64,000 nt of DNA, from the NCBI RefSeq assembly GCF_035594125.1, contig NW_026973739.1:62001-126000 (forward strand), given 5' to 3'. Of the stretch, positions 16,357 to 33,400 are shown piece after piece. How positions within the stretch are numbered: the first letter of the stretch is position 1; each line of letters begins with the position of its first letter. The DNA is from Scylla paramamosain (lineage: Eukaryota > Arthropoda > Malacostraca > Decapoda > Portunidae). Position numbers and translations under genes: made by a program. The notes beneath the pieces are model-generated. The model saw nothing but the letters and a program-made list of their open reading frames with translations, made no database searches and was not told the DNA's origin.

Positions 16357-17975
16357 CATGACTTACATGAATTATCAGATGACATCCTTCAGTTACATCC
16401 TGATAATGTTCAACAAGTGGCCAAGATTAGAGGCAATGGCAATGATCGTGTTAAGACTGGTCCTCTTTCTCTCCCATTTTATCGATTGTCTTTTACAATG
16501 CTACTAGTGTTATGAGCTCGCTCATGGGAGGAAGAACTGTATAAAGCGTCCCCGGTGCAGTCACTGCTCTGCCCTTGACTTGCCCTAATTTTGAATGGGA
16601 ATCGGAACCCTATTGCTTCTACTAAAGGGAAGCTCATCCGCTACGTTCTCGATAATGCAAGAGGTACCATCTTGAGCAGGACATTCTTCACCTGCCTAAT
16701 TCTCAGTTCATTAGTCTCGGTAATGCCAAGCTTGAATTTCTTGATAGACAGAAGGATGGTGGGGCAAAGACATACGCCTTTTCCTTCCACTCCAGTTCGT
16801 CCATCTCTACTTCAGGTAATACGGCTGTAACATTTTCCTGCCTCTCTCAATCATAAATTGTTTCCTCCTCTACTTGTGAGGGTGTAGCTCGTTCGGTTAC
16901 TGTCTGCAACAAGTTCTCTGTTTTGGAGAGAGAAGCCCTCCTCTCCATCTTCAGCCAAGCCCTTCACTACATCTTCAGCAAAACCCTCTTTTGCATCTTC
17001 TCTAACTATATCACAGACTCCTCGTACAGGAGTTCATATTGCAGATGTCCACTCCCCATGGATTCTCCAGCACGAACGACTCCCAAGGATTTTAAACCTC
17101 CACCACACACACACATACTGAAAACATCTTCCACACTTCCTCCTCAGTCCCACCTGAAATGTTCACAGGGGTCTGCTGAGTCCTAGACCAGATGGGTGTT
17201 CCCCCTAGAGAAATCCTTTTGGGAGCGTCAGATGACCCTGACCCAGACGTTATTAATAAAAATGATTCGTTCACATCCTATATGGTCATAGAGGGTTTCT
17301 TTGCTCATCTTGAAAATAGATCCTCTACCAGGAGGATATCAATCCATCTATGTCAAGGAATCCTCCTTCTCCAGTCTTTACAGGAATTTCAGAGACTCAT
17401 GGGTGGCTAGGTATCCCCAGACCACTTATGCAATCTCAGGGTTCTGTGCCTACAAGCAATGTAAGTTCGCTGCCCAAGTAAGTTAGGTTGGCAAAGTAAA
17501 GCTCCCAGAGAAAATCTGGGAGTTCCCTGAAAACCACCTCTAAATAACAATATTCAAGATTCTGCAGTGGAATTGTCATGGTTTGCATGCCTTCTGGTAG
17601 GAACTCCTGGTATTGGTCTCTAGTTTTTTTCCTGCTTGTATTTGTTTGCAATAATAATCGGAGAATCCATTCACTTTAGTCCTCCTAGGTATCGTGTTTG
17701 AAGGCCACCATGGTGGTATTACCATCTTTGCTCGAGAAGATATTCATTTAATTCACCTAGAGATTCATTCGCCGCTGTAGGTTTTTATAAAAAAATAATA
17801 AATAAATAAAAAAATAAAATAATATATTGTGCATTTTGTATCTGCCTCCCAGTTTTCTTATCGAAAAAAATGAGTTTGACAACCTTTGAAACACATTTCC
17901 TTCTCTTTTCTTTTACTGGGAGACTTCAATGGTCGCCATCATTTGATGAATGATGTTGTCAATCCTTGTGTTTTT
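16357..17975 (+). mobile_element. I-clade LINE (family C) copy 1: Gag and endonuclease
   Basis: ORF1 shows a CCHC zinc knuckle at 16499-16540 (C-x2-C-x4-H-x4-C, CY*CYELAHGRKNC), with a TAG stop at 16505 inside it. A second pair (RCSHC) follows, then a YHLEQDILHL block near 16670 that matches the ..EQ+IL.L.. stretch after the knuckles in I/Jockey Gags. ORF2 begins near 17553 with ILQWNCHGL and FFPACICLQ (endonuclease N-terminus) and GGITIFAREDIHLIH (17710-17750). GDFNGRH is at 17919-17939. The element stops at about 17975 in an AT-rich tract, so the RT is missing. Stops and an AT-rich insertion (17790-17830) make it inactive. Family C is placed in the I clade because the copy at 53.7-57.7 kb carries an RNase H after the RT. 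Confidence 0.72.
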
Positions 17976-19994
17976 TTTTACTTTTTATTTATTTATTTAT
18001 TTGTTTATTTTTTTTCTATCTATCGAGGATAAAGGATTATAGGTTTTAAACTCTGAGGACATGACCGCGAAGAACATCGCCACGGTGGTGATTAAGCTGT
18101 CATGCCCGCTAGTGACCAAGGAGGCGCGAACGGCACAAACGGAGGACCTGCCAGTGTCGGGGGTCGATTTCCTTCTGGGGAGTGACTTGGCAGATGGAAG
18201 AGTCTGGGTGCAGCTCCCATCCGCGGACGCCGACCCGGATATGGAGACTGCTGAGGGTGCTGACTCAGTTGTTCTTGTTATTGGCCTTAAGGCGAGGCGA
18301 GCACCCCGTCGGGCAGGGCCACCACAAAAGGAGCGCAATTTTTGTATTGAGGCCGTAGTGGGGGCAAAGTGCACAGAGGCCTGTCCCGCTGCTGGCAAGG
18401 GTATTGACGAGCCGGAGTCAGACTCGTCTTTGAGTCATTGTGCTGGGCTGACTGCAAAAGCGCAGAGCCACCGCAGAAATCACCCGACTTTGTGTAGTCT
18501 TGCCAAGGATGAGGTTGGGTTATGTGTTTGATGGCTTGCCTTACCCTGTGCAGTCTCTCGGAGATGGCACTCAGTCAGAGTTGTCACCTAGTGTTGAGGT
18601 TGTGAGCGCCGTTGCTCATTTTGGACCCCAGCTAGATGTGTCTGGTGTGTCAGGAGATCACTGCTGAGGGCAGGGAGACTTCTAACTATGCTGGGGAGGT
18701 CGGAGTTTCCTCCCCTGGGGGATGTATCGGAGGCGGGGAGCAGGCTGCCCCCCTGCCAGGACCAGACACGGTAGGTGTTTGCTCACTTGGTGAGCCACAC
18801 GCGCTGGCAGCTGCTGCAACAACTGTCAGTGTAGTTGAGGAGGGTTCTATTTTTCATGTTTGTGCTGCCCCACTACTTGCTAAGGCAGGAGTGAATGGTA
18901 GGTAAGCAGAGGGTCGGGCAGCGTGTGTTAAGAGTAACACTATTGTGAATTGCTGACGGAGAAATGAGGGCAGAGGTTTGGGGATCCATTTTGATGTGCC
19001 ATCTAGAGTTAAGAAGGCATGGGTGCTAGAACCACATACCAAGGTTGACTTGGGAGCGTTTGGCTCGGCTTTGGTGGTTTGGTGTGGCCACTTTTGTTGG
19101 GCGTAACTGCGCGGGTCAGGCTGGCAAGCCTGATAACCACTCGTCTGGGGCCTCTCTCAGTTGTTAGGGCCGGTGTTTTTTCCCCTTGTGTGGGGTGATT
19201 AATGTTGCTCGGCCGATTCCTTTTTCCTGGGCAAGTTTTTATGATGTATTTGACGTGAACGTTACGGCGCTGGATCGGGAGGCAGCACTGAGTGAGGCTG
19301 CTTGTGATGCTTTGTTGTTTGCCGCTCAGGGGGCACCTTCAGTGACTGAGTTGTTGATGATTGTTAGGTACTGGGCCCGAAATGTGTAGTATGTATAGAT
19401 GGATGTCGGTTTCTTCATAGCAACAAGGTATTGGGGATGATGAGCGGTGCTTACTCATAGGAGCAGTTGCTGGGACCATTAGGGCTGGTCCAGTGGCACA
19501 TTGGAGCCGGGGTCTGTAGTTTTGTGAAGGTCTCGTGTGTTTGTTTGGCTTTGTGTGTGGGGATGTGTATGCTGCATCCTGGAAAGGAGCAGCCGTCAGC
19601 TGGCTGTGGCGATAACTATCATCAAGGAGCTGATGGGAGGAATGAGGCATAATAGTGTCGTTGTGCCTGACGGTCGGAAGCAGACATGGTTGTGTCACAT
19701 CCGGAAAGGAGTATATATTTTAGTTGAGAGCGGCCCAAGGGCCCCTCTTAGTTTTGCCACGGAAGCGGGAGTTTTATTTTGTTAATTTTATGAGTGTGGC
19801 ACGGAGGCTCCACGGAACCAAAAGCGGGAAAGCAGGAGTATATGGGCAGTGCAGGCCCGATTGAAAGTAGCATTTGGCTGGGAAATATTTTGCATGGCAA
19901 TCCCGTGATAACAATGCACCATGAGACTACGGTCCCTAGTGGGTGCATCGTGTGGTGCAAGGATGCAAGAAGTCATTGTTGCATGGTGACCCCA
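17976..19994 (+). mobile_element. Repeat D copy 1 (unnamed, Gypsy-like traces)
   Basis: An AT-rich start (17976-18050) is followed by an open frame of 156 codons (18061-18531) containing GVDFLLGSDLADGRV. That resembles the segment after the protease in Ty3/Gypsy polyproteins, but I see no DTGA site. Later frames (18636-18905, 19186-19389, 19537-19785, 19794-19994) are broken but align with the minus-strand block at 52390-53680, for example NVARPIP near 19204, AALSEAACDALLF near 19280, VESGPRAPLSF near 19725 and the TTVPSG.IVWCK block near 19930. A CR1-like LINE is inserted at 19995 and the repeat does not resume after it. Base composition is GC-richer than its neighbours. Function unknown; it may be a degenerate retroelement. 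Confidence 0.55.
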
Positions 19995-21742
19995 AGGGAT
20001 TTTATCAGGTATACAGGACGAAGAATAAGGATACTATAGGTCCATTAAAGGCAGCAGATGGGGAGCTGGTTAGTTCTGGGGAGGAGATTAGTAAAATTCT
20101 TAATGAGTATTATAATTAAACTGTCTTCACCCAGGAAAACACGCAGGATATGCCAGATAGTGAACAGATGTTTAGAGCAGATGAGAATGAGAAGCTGACA
20201 TATATTTCCATAACTAGGGGGATAATGGAACGGGAGATAGATAGGCTAAAAAAGTTAAAGACACCAAGACCAGATGAAATATATCCCACAGTAATTAAGG
20301 AATGCAAAGAGCCGTTAGTTTCTGTGTTTAGGAAATCACTTGAGTCAGGTGAGGTACCAGTAATATGGAGGAAGGCTAATGTAGTACCCATCTATAAGAA
20401 AGGAGATAAAACTTTAGCGTCTAACTATAGACCTGTCAGCTTAACTTCAGTTGTAGGTAAAATATTAGAGTCAATAATAGCGAGGAACATTAGGGAATAT
20501 TTAGACAAACATAACTTGATAAATCAGTCGCAGCATGGCTTCACGAAGGGGAAGTCTTGCCTGACAAACTTGTTAAGTTTTTACAGTAAAGTGTACGAGG
20601 CAGTAGATAATGGTGATAGTTATGATATCTTATATCTGGACTTTAGTAAAGTATTTGACAAGGTACCCCATCAGAGATGGGAAGGTGTTAGGCTGGATAG
20701 GGTCATGGCTTAGCGACAGGCGACAAAGAGTTGTAATAAACGGCTCGAAATCCGAGTGGGGTCATGAAATTAGTGGGGTGAAACAGGGATCAGTATTAGG
20801 GCCCTTGTTATATCCACTTGGATAGTGGAATTAGTAGTGATGTTAGTAAATTTGCGGATGACACAAAGATTAATTAGGTCAGAATCGGATGCCATCGCCT
20901 TGCAGCCAAATTTAGATAGGATGAATGAATGGACGGACAGATGGCAAATGCAATTTAATATCAATAAATGCAAAGTACTTAGTGTTGGTAGAGGAAACCC
21001 ACACAGTAGGTACACATTAAACAACCAAAACTCTGGCGGGTACAGGGTATGAGAAAGATTTAGGAGTTATAGCTCTTAACTCTGTCTAGGAAAACAATGC
21101 ATAGAGTCCAGAAACAGGGCAAATAGGGTACTAGGATTAATTTTTTAGGAGTGTTAAAAGTAGAAGGCCGGAAGTAATATTAAAGTTATACTTGGCGTTG
21201 GTCAGACCTCATCTAGACTACGTTGTGCAGTTCTGGTCCCCACATTACAGGAAAGATATAGGTCTATTAGAATCAGTACAGAGGAGAATGACTGAAAGGA
21301 TACAGGGGATGAGGAGTATTCCTTACGAGGCGAGATTGAAGTTGTTATATTTACATTCTTTAGAGTGACGTAGGTTAAAAGGAGACCTGATGGAAGTCTT
21401 TAAGTGGTATAAGGGTTATAACAAGGGGGATGTTAGCAAAATTCTTAGGATCAGCAACCAGGATAGAACAAGAAATAACGTTCAAGCTTGAAAAAATTTA
21501 GTTAAAGAAAGGAGACAGAAAGAAATTGGTTCTCAAATAGAGTGGTAGATGAGTGGAACGGACTCAGTAATCATGTTGTTAGTGCTAGGACACTAGAGAG
21601 CTTGAAGAGAAGATTAGACAAATTTATGGATGGGGATGATAGGTGGAAATAGATACGTATATTTCATACAGGGACTGCTACTTGTAAGCCTGGTCGCTTC
21701 TTGCAGCTTCCATTATTTCTTATGTTCTTATGTTCTTATGTT
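19995..21742 (+). mobile_element. CR1-like LINE (family B) copy 1, 5'-truncated
   Basis: Starts within the linker (FIRYTGRRIRIL), then a 187-codon frame (20150-20713) covers the RT fingers (WRKANVVPIYKKGDK, SNYRPVSLTSVVGKILE) and palm A (DILYLDFSKVFDKVPH). VKQGSVLGPLLY (20777) and FADD (20851-20862) lie in other frames, and QFNINKCKVLSVG is at about 20955. The 3' end has no poly(A); it ends in TTCTTATG repeats (21718-21742), the short-tandem terminus that marks CR1-type elements. Frameshifts near 20700, 20825 and 21050 and the loss of the endonuclease make it inactive. It is inserted into repeat D. Confidence 0.88.
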
Positions 21743-21873
21743 CCTAAGTGTATTGGTGCTGTTTTTACTAGACGTAACGTACATGGATTCCAATTAACCC
21801 TTCAAGTTTCTTGGTATGCATTTTAACAGCAGACACAATTGGAAAGTTCATGTTAATGAATTTCTTGTCCGTT

Positions 21874-24305
21874 GCAGTAGACACCTGCCGAAACGATAAT
21901 TACTCCCAGTGAGATCTAAAGCACTGCTCAGGAGGTGCTGTGAACTTATCATTAAATCCAGCTGTGACCTCACTGAACGTTTCCCTTTGTGTCTCACAAC
22001 ACAAGGGGGCAGTCACAGCCTGCCCTCTAAAGACAACTCTCTTCCTCCACACAAAACTACAAGCACCTAATAACACAAACACCCTTCACTCTAAAATTTT
22101 AAAATCATCATGGCGACTCCTACACCAGCCTCGGAGTCCCCATCTGGGGAGGGGACCATAAATGTTCCCAGGTCAGACTGCCTTTCTGTCGACGACCTTA
22201 AGTGTCTTGACACCCCCCTCAACTTTTTCTTCATTAACTTCTGCAACATTCGCGGTCTAAGATCTAATTTTCAATCTGTAGAACGCCACCTCTCCTCTTC
22301 TAAACCTCATCTTCTTTTCCTCACTGAAACTCAGGTGTCTGAGGCAACTGACAGTAGCCCCTTTTCTGTTCCCTCTTACTTTCTCTATCCTCATTTTCGA
22401 TCCAAAGCTGGATGCTGCGTTTATGTGCGCAATGACTTAACCTGCTCTCGTGCCCACGCTCTTGAATATTCCGAGTTTTCCACCATCTGGCTACGACTAC
22501 AGAGTCACTCTCATACTAAATTTATCTGTGCTGTATACCTCTCTCCTAACTCCTCTGACTATAAGAAATTCTTTGACTACTTAACTTCCAAAGTGGAGCA
22601 CATTCTGACTCTCTTCCCTTTTGCAGAGATCTCCATTCTTGGAGACTTCTATGTTCACCACCAGCTTTGGCTTTCCTCTCCCTTCACTGACCATCCTGGT
22701 GAACTAGCCTACAACTTTGCTATCCTCCATGACCTAGAGCAATTGGTGCAACAGCCTACTCGTATTCCTGACCGTCTTTGAGATACGCTCAACATTCTTG
22801 ACCTTTTCCAGGCCTCTAATCCTTCTGCTTATGCTGTCACCCTTTCTTCTCCGTTGGGCTCCTCCGATCACAATCTCATATCCTTATCTTGTCCTATCAC
22901 TCCAATCCCTCCTCAGGATCCCCCTAAGCGAAGGTGCCTCTGGCGTTTTGCCTCTGCTAGATGGGGGGACCTGAGGAGGTATTCTGCTGATTTTCCTTGG
23001 AATGACTACTGCTTCCGTGTCAGAGACCCGTCTTTGTGTGCTGAGCGCATAACAGAGGTGATAGTGTCTGGCATGGAGGCATACATTCCTCACTCTTTTT
23101 CTCGTCCTAAACCTTCTAAACCTTGGTTTAACACAGCTTGTTCTCATGCTATACATGATAGAGAGGTGGCCCACAAAAGGTGGCCCACAAAAGGTACTTA
23201 AGCCTTCCATCACCAGAATCTCATGCACTTTATATTTCTGGCCGGAACCATGCCAAGTCTGTTCTCCAACTAGCCAAAAACTCCTTCATTAACAGAAAAT
23301 GTCAAAACCTTTCAAGATCTAACTCCCCTCGTGACTTCTGGCATCTAGTCGAAAATATATCCAATAACTTTGCTTCTTCTTCTTTCCCTCCTCTACTTCA
23401 ACCAGATGGCACCACTGCTATCACATCTATTTCTAAAGCTGAACTCTTTGCTCAAACCTTTGCTAAAAACTCTACCTTGGACGATTCTGGGCTTGTTCCT
23501 CCCTCTCCTCCACCCTCTGACTACTTCATGCCACCTATTAAAATTCTTCGCAATGATGTTTTCCATGCCCTCGCTGGCCTAAACCCTCGGAAGGCTTATG
23601 GACCTGATGGGGTCCCTCCTATTGTTCTCCGAAACTGTGCCTCCGTGCTTGCACCTTGCCTAGTCAAACTCTTTCAGCTCTGTCTGTCAACATCTACCTT
23701 TCCTTCTTGGTGGAAGTTTGCCTACATTCAACCTGTTCCTAAAAAGGATGACCGTTCTAATCCGTCAAACTACCGTCCTATTGCTTTAATTTCCTGCCTA
23801 TCTAAAGTTTTTGAATCTATCATCAAATCAAATCATCAAATCAAAAGCTTTTCGTCTCATCAACTCCTCTCCTCTAACTGACTGTCTTCAGCCTCTCTCT
23901 CACCGCCGTAATGTTGCATATCTAGCTGTCTTCTACCGCTATTTTCATGCTAACTGCTGTTCTGATCTTGCTAACTGCATGCCTCCCCTCCTTCCGCGGC
24001 CTCACTGCACAAGACTTTCTTCTTTCTCTCACCCCTATTCTGTCCACCTCTCTAACGCAAGAGTTAACCAGTATTCTCAATCATTCATCCCTTTCTCTGG
24101 TAAACTCTGGAACTCCCTGCCTGCTTTTGTATTTCCACCTTCCTATGACTTGAATTCCTTCAAGAGGGAGGTTTCAAGACACTTATCCACCAATTTTGTA
24201 CCACTGCTTTGACCCTTTTATGGGACTGGCATTTCAGTGGGCATTTTTTTCATTAGATTTTTGTCGCCCTTGTCCAGTGTCCTTCGTACATAAAAAAAAA
24301 AAAAA
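21874..24305 (+). mobile_element. LINE family A copy 5 (full ends, internal deletion)
   Basis: Carries both element ends: the 5' terminus (GCAGTAGACACCTGCCGAAA) at 21874 and the 3' UTR with A16 tail near 24290-24305. The 5' UTR is about 236 bp long. The middle of the RT is gone: FESIIKSN (about 23825) joins to KAFRLINSS (about 23846) across a direct repeat of AAATCA units, removing palm motifs including YADD. The C-terminal block (SQSFIPFSGKLWNSLPAFVF) follows intact. This is the best preserved 5' half of the family in the window and the best reference for its start. Confidence 0.93.
22110..23881 (+). pseudogene. Endonuclease-RT polyprotein of LINE A copy 5
   Basis: The start ATG at 22110 gives MATPTPASES, shared with copies 1, 2 and 7. 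The first 223 codons are open and hold most of the EEP endonuclease: CNIRGLRSNF, FLTETQVS (catalytic Glu), CVYVRNDL, SILGDFYVHH (the Asn of GDFN replaced by Tyr) and [19 protein letters not shown]-to-TGA type stop at 22779-22781 ends it; the same frame then continues 22782-23201 with [10 protein letters not shown] tandem duplication of GTGGCCCACAAAAG at about 23165-23193 shifts frame, and 23180-23881 encodes the linker and RT fingers (KAYGPDGVPPIVLRNCASVL, VPKKDDRSNPSNYRPIALIS). The palm is deleted. Confidence 0.9.
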
Positions 24306-24308
24306 AAG

Positions 24309-24478
24309 TATTTTTCTGGTACTTCATGGGGAGCAGATTAATGGTGTATAGGTCCTTAATTCGTTTTCACTTAGGTATGATTCACCGGTGTATGGGTCTG
24401 CGTCGGAAGCATCTCTGAGCAGATTGGATGTATTTCATGTTGAATGTGTGCGGATGTGTCTTGGAGCCCTGCGCTCCA
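24309..24478 (+). pseudogene. I/Jockey-type RT C-terminal scrap (family C)
   Basis: A 170-bp fragment whose plus-strand frame reads RYDSPVYGSASEAS and ECVRMCLGALRSS. This matches the conserved post-palm region of I/Jockey RTs (LDYGS.VYGSA...L..+...LR+CLGA.RSS). It begins right after the LINE A tail and is cut at 24479 by a CR1-like 3' end. Confidence 0.65.
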
Positions 24479-24645
24479 GTTTTAGTGCTAGAACATTAGG
24501 AAGCTTAAAGAGAAGATTAGACGGGTTTATGGACGGGAATAATAGATGGAAATAGGTTGGTATATTTCATACAGGGACTGCTACGTGTAGGCCAGGTCGC
24601 TTCTTGCAGCTTCCCTTATTTCTTATGTTCTTATTTTTTTATGTT
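24479..24645 (+). mobile_element. CR1-like LINE (family B) 3' end fragment
   Basis: The last about 165 bp of family B: SARTLGSLKRRLDGFMD type coding end, GGGACTGCTACGTGTAGGCC, CTTCTTGCAGCTTCCCTTA, then the octamer tail TTCTTATGTTCTTA. It closely matches 21590-21742. A typical strongly 5'-truncated insertion. Confidence 0.85.
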
Positions 24646-24965
24646 CTCTCGCCTGATGTCTTTTGTAAAGGAGGGAACAGAAGCTTAGGAGGTGATTCTT
24701 AAGGTCCCTTTTTAATGCCTTATCAATGGGCCTGTTTATCTGATCACATGTGTTTAGGCTCACTCTCCCTGGCCTCAGTTCTATGATATTTTTTTTATGT
24801 TCTATTGTCACAATAACAACCTTAGAGTAACACTGGCATTCTGTTTGTCTAGTTATGTTTTTAATGTGTTTCGTTATGTCCCTGGGATCAGTTTCCCAGT
24901 TAATGTCGTTAGTCCCCAGGAACAAGATGGTCAGTTCGTGAGATCACTCTAGAACCTGATTTAAT
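24623..24965 (-). pseudogene. CR1-type ORF1 fragment (SGNH esterase-like)
   Basis: A minus-strand frame of 100 codons (24623-24925) starts MFLGTNDINWETDPRDITKH; a few codons upstream read ELTILFLGTNDI. The LFLGTND block is the Gly-Thr-Asn-Asp signature of SGNH/GDSL hydrolases, and an esterase of this type is known from ORF1 of CR1-group LINEs. The nucleophile Ser and catalytic His blocks are not visible, so only the middle of the domain remains. It meets the family B 3' tail tail-to-tail, so it belongs to a separate insertion. It could also come from another esterase-bearing transposon protein. Confidence 0.5.
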
Positions 24966-30030
<5,065 letters not shown>

Positions 30031-30494
30031 GTATAGTGGTGTGGTGTGTTGCATTATGGTGTGGTGTAGTTCAGTGTGATGTGGTGTGGTGTGGTGCAAT
30101 ATGGTGTGGTACAGTGTGGTATGGTGCAGTGTGGTGTGGTGTAGTGTGGTGTAGTGTGGTGCAGAGTGGTGTGGTGCAGTGTGGTGTTGTGTAGTTTGGT
30201 GTGGTGCATTTTGGTTTAGTGTGGTGTTATGTGGTGGGGTTAAGTGTGGTGCATTGTGGTGTGGTGTAGTGTGGTGCAGTACGGTGATGTGTGATGTGGT
30301 GTAGTGGGTGCAGTGTGATGCATTGTGGTGTGGTGCAGTGTTGTATGGTATGGTGTAGTGTGGTGTGTTGTGGTGTGGTGTGGTGTGGTGTGGTGTGGTG
30401 CGGTGCGATGGAGTGTGGTGCAGTGCACTGTGATGTGGTGTGGTACAGTGTGGTGCAGTGTGGCGTGTTGTGGTGTGGTATGATGTGGTGCAGT
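30031..30494. repeat. (TGGTG)n-type satellite, left block
   Basis: About 460 bp of imperfect 5-bp and 10-bp units (GTGGTGTGGTGCAGTGTGGTG and variants). It continues as 33684-34031 on the other side of LINE A copy 7, so the LINE interrupts one satellite. Confidence 0.9.
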
Positions 30495-33400
30495 GTTTTT
30501 TTTTTTTTTTATGTAAGAGGGACATTGGCCAAGGGCAACAAATATCCAAAGAAAAAAATTGCTCACTGAGATGCCAGTCACATAAAAGGGTCAAAACAGT
30601 AGTCAAAAATTTATGAATAAGTGTCTTGAAACCTCCCTCTTGAAGGAATTCAAGTCATAGGAAGGTGGAGATACAAAAGCAGGCAGGGAGTTCCAGAGTT
30701 TACCAGAGAAAGGGATGAATGATTGAGAAAATTGGTTAACTCTTGCGTTAGAGAGGTGCACAGAATAGGTGTGAGAGAAAAAAGAGTCTTGTGCAACGAG
30801 GCCGCGGGAGGAGGGGAGGCATGCAGTTAGCAAGATCAGAAGAGCAGTTAGCATGAAAAATTGCGGTAGAAGACAGCTAGAAATGCAGCATTGCGGCGCT
30901 GAGAGAGAGGCTGAAGACAATCAGTCAGGAGAGGAGGGGAGGAGGAGGAGGAGGAGAGGAGTTGATGAGACGAAAAATCTTTCATTCCACCCTGTCTAGA
31001 AGAGCAGTATGAGTCGAACCCCCCCAGACATGTGAATCATAATCCATACATGGACGGATGAGGCCCTTGTACAGAGATAGCAGCTGGGGGGGGGGTGAAA
31101 AAACTGGCGGAGACGTCTTAGAAAACCTAACTTCATAGAAGCTGTTTTAGCTAGAGATGAGATGTGAAGTTTCCAGTTCAGATTATAGGTATGGGACAGA
31201 CCAAGGTTGTTCAGTGTAGAAGAATTGAGTGTCGTTGAAGAAGAGGGGATAGTTGTCTGGAAGGTTGTGTCGAGTTGATAGATGGAGGAATTGAGTTTTT
31301 GAGGCATTGAACAATACCAAGTTTGCTCTGCCCCAGAAATTTTAGGAAATTTTAGAAATTTTGAAAGATCAGAAGTCAAGCGTTCTGTGGTTTTCCTGCG
31401 TGAAATGTTTACCTCATAAAGGGTTGGACGTCTATGAAAAGACGTGGAAAAGTGCAGGGTGGTATCATCAGCGTAGGAGTGGATAGGACAAGATGTTTGG
31501 TTTAGAAGATCATTAATGAATAATAAGAAGAGAGTAGGTGACAGGACAGAACCCTGAGGAACACCACTGTTAATAGATTTAGAAGAACAATGATCGTCTA
31601 CCACAGCAGCAATAGAACGGTCAGAAAGGAAACTTGAGATGAAGTTACAGAGAGAAGAATAGAAGCCATAGGAGGGTCGTTTGGAAATAAAAGCTTTGTG
31701 CCAGACTCTTTCAAAAGCTTTTGATATGTCCAATCAACAGCAAAAGTTTCACCAAAATCTCTAAAAGAGGATGACCAAGACTCAGTAAGGAAAGCCAGAA
31801 GATCACCAGCAGAGCGGCATTGGCGGAACCCATACTGGCAATCAGATAGAAGGTTGTAATGTGATAGATGTTTAAGAATCTTCCTGTTGAGGATAGATTT
31901 AAAAACTTTATATAGGCAGGAAATTAAAGCAATAGGACTGTAGTTAGAGGGATTAGAACGGTCACCCTTTTCAGGAACAGGCTGAATGTAGGCAAACTTC
32001 CAGCAAGAAGGAAAGGTAGATGTTGACAGACAGAGGTGAAAGAGTTTGACTAGGCAAGGTGCAAGCACGGAGGCACAGTTTCGGAGAACAATAGCCCAGA
32101 GTCGTCCAAGGTAGAGTTTTTAGCAAAGGTTTAAGCGAAGAGTTCATCTTTAGAAACAGATGTGATAGCAGTGGTGCCATCAGGTTGAAATAAAGCAGGG
32201 AAAGAAGAAGAAGCAAAGTTATTGGAAATATTTTTGGGCTAGTTGCCAGAAGTTACGAGGGGAGTTAGATTTTGAAAGGTTTTGACACTTTCTGTTAATG
32301 AAGGAGTTTTTGGCTAGTTGGAAGAAAAGCAGAAATATAAAGTGCATGAGATTTTGGTGATAGAAGGCTTAAGTACCTTTTCTGGGCCACCTCTCTGTCA
32401 TGTATAGCACGAGAACAAGCTGTGTTAAACCAAGGTTTAGAAGGTTTAGGTCGAGAAAAAGAGTGAGGAATGTACGCTTTCATGCCAGATAGTATCACCT
32501 CTGTTATGCGCTCAGCACACAAAGACAGGTCTCTGACACGGAAGCAGTAGTCATTACAAGGAAAATCAGCAAAATACCTCCTCAGGTCTCCCCAACTAGC
32601 AGAGACAAAACGCCAGAGGCATCTTCGCTTAGGGGGATCCTGAGGAGGGATTGGAGCGATAGGGCAAGATACGAGTACAGATATGAGATTGTGATCGGAG
32701 GAGCCCAACAGAGAAGAAAGGGTGACAGCATAAGCAGAAGTATTACAAGTCAGGAAAAGGTCAGGAATGTTGGGTGTATCTCCAAGACGGTCAGGAATAC
32801 GAGTAGGCTGTTGCACCAATTGCTCTAGGTCGTGGAAGATAGCAAAGTTGAAGGTTAGTTCAACAGGATGGTCAGTGAAGGGAGAGGAAAGCCAAAGCTG
32901 GTGGTGAACATTGAAGTCTTCAAGAATGGAGATCTCTGCAAAAGGGAAGAGGGTCAGAATGTGCTCCACTTTGGAAGTTAAGTCGTCAAAGAATTTCTTA
33001 TAGTCAGAGGAGTTAGGTGAAAGGTATACAGCACAGATATATTTAGTTTGAGAGTGACTCTGTAGTCGTAGATGGTGGAAAACTCGAATGATTCAAGAGC
33101 GTGGGCACGAGAGCAGGTTAAGTCATTGCGCACATAAACGCAACGTCCACCTTTGGATCGAAAATGAGGATAGAGAAAGTAGGAGGGAACAGAAAAGGTG
33201 CTACTGTCAGTTGCCTCAGACACCTGAGTTTCAGTGAGGAAAAGAAGATGAGGTTTAGAAGAGGAGAGGTGGTGTTCTATAGATTGAAAATTAGATCTTA
33301 GACCACGAATGTTGCAGAAGTTAATGAAGAAAAAGTTGAGGGGGGGGGAGGTGTCAAGACACTTAAGGTTGTTGTAAGTAGGGCAGTCCGACAAGGGGAC

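Noticed and set aside
22110..22781. The 223-codon open frame as a host endonuclease or phosphatase gene
   Set aside because: It starts at the LINE A start codon, follows the LINE 5' UTR, and the same sequence recurs with decay in copies 1, 2 and 7.
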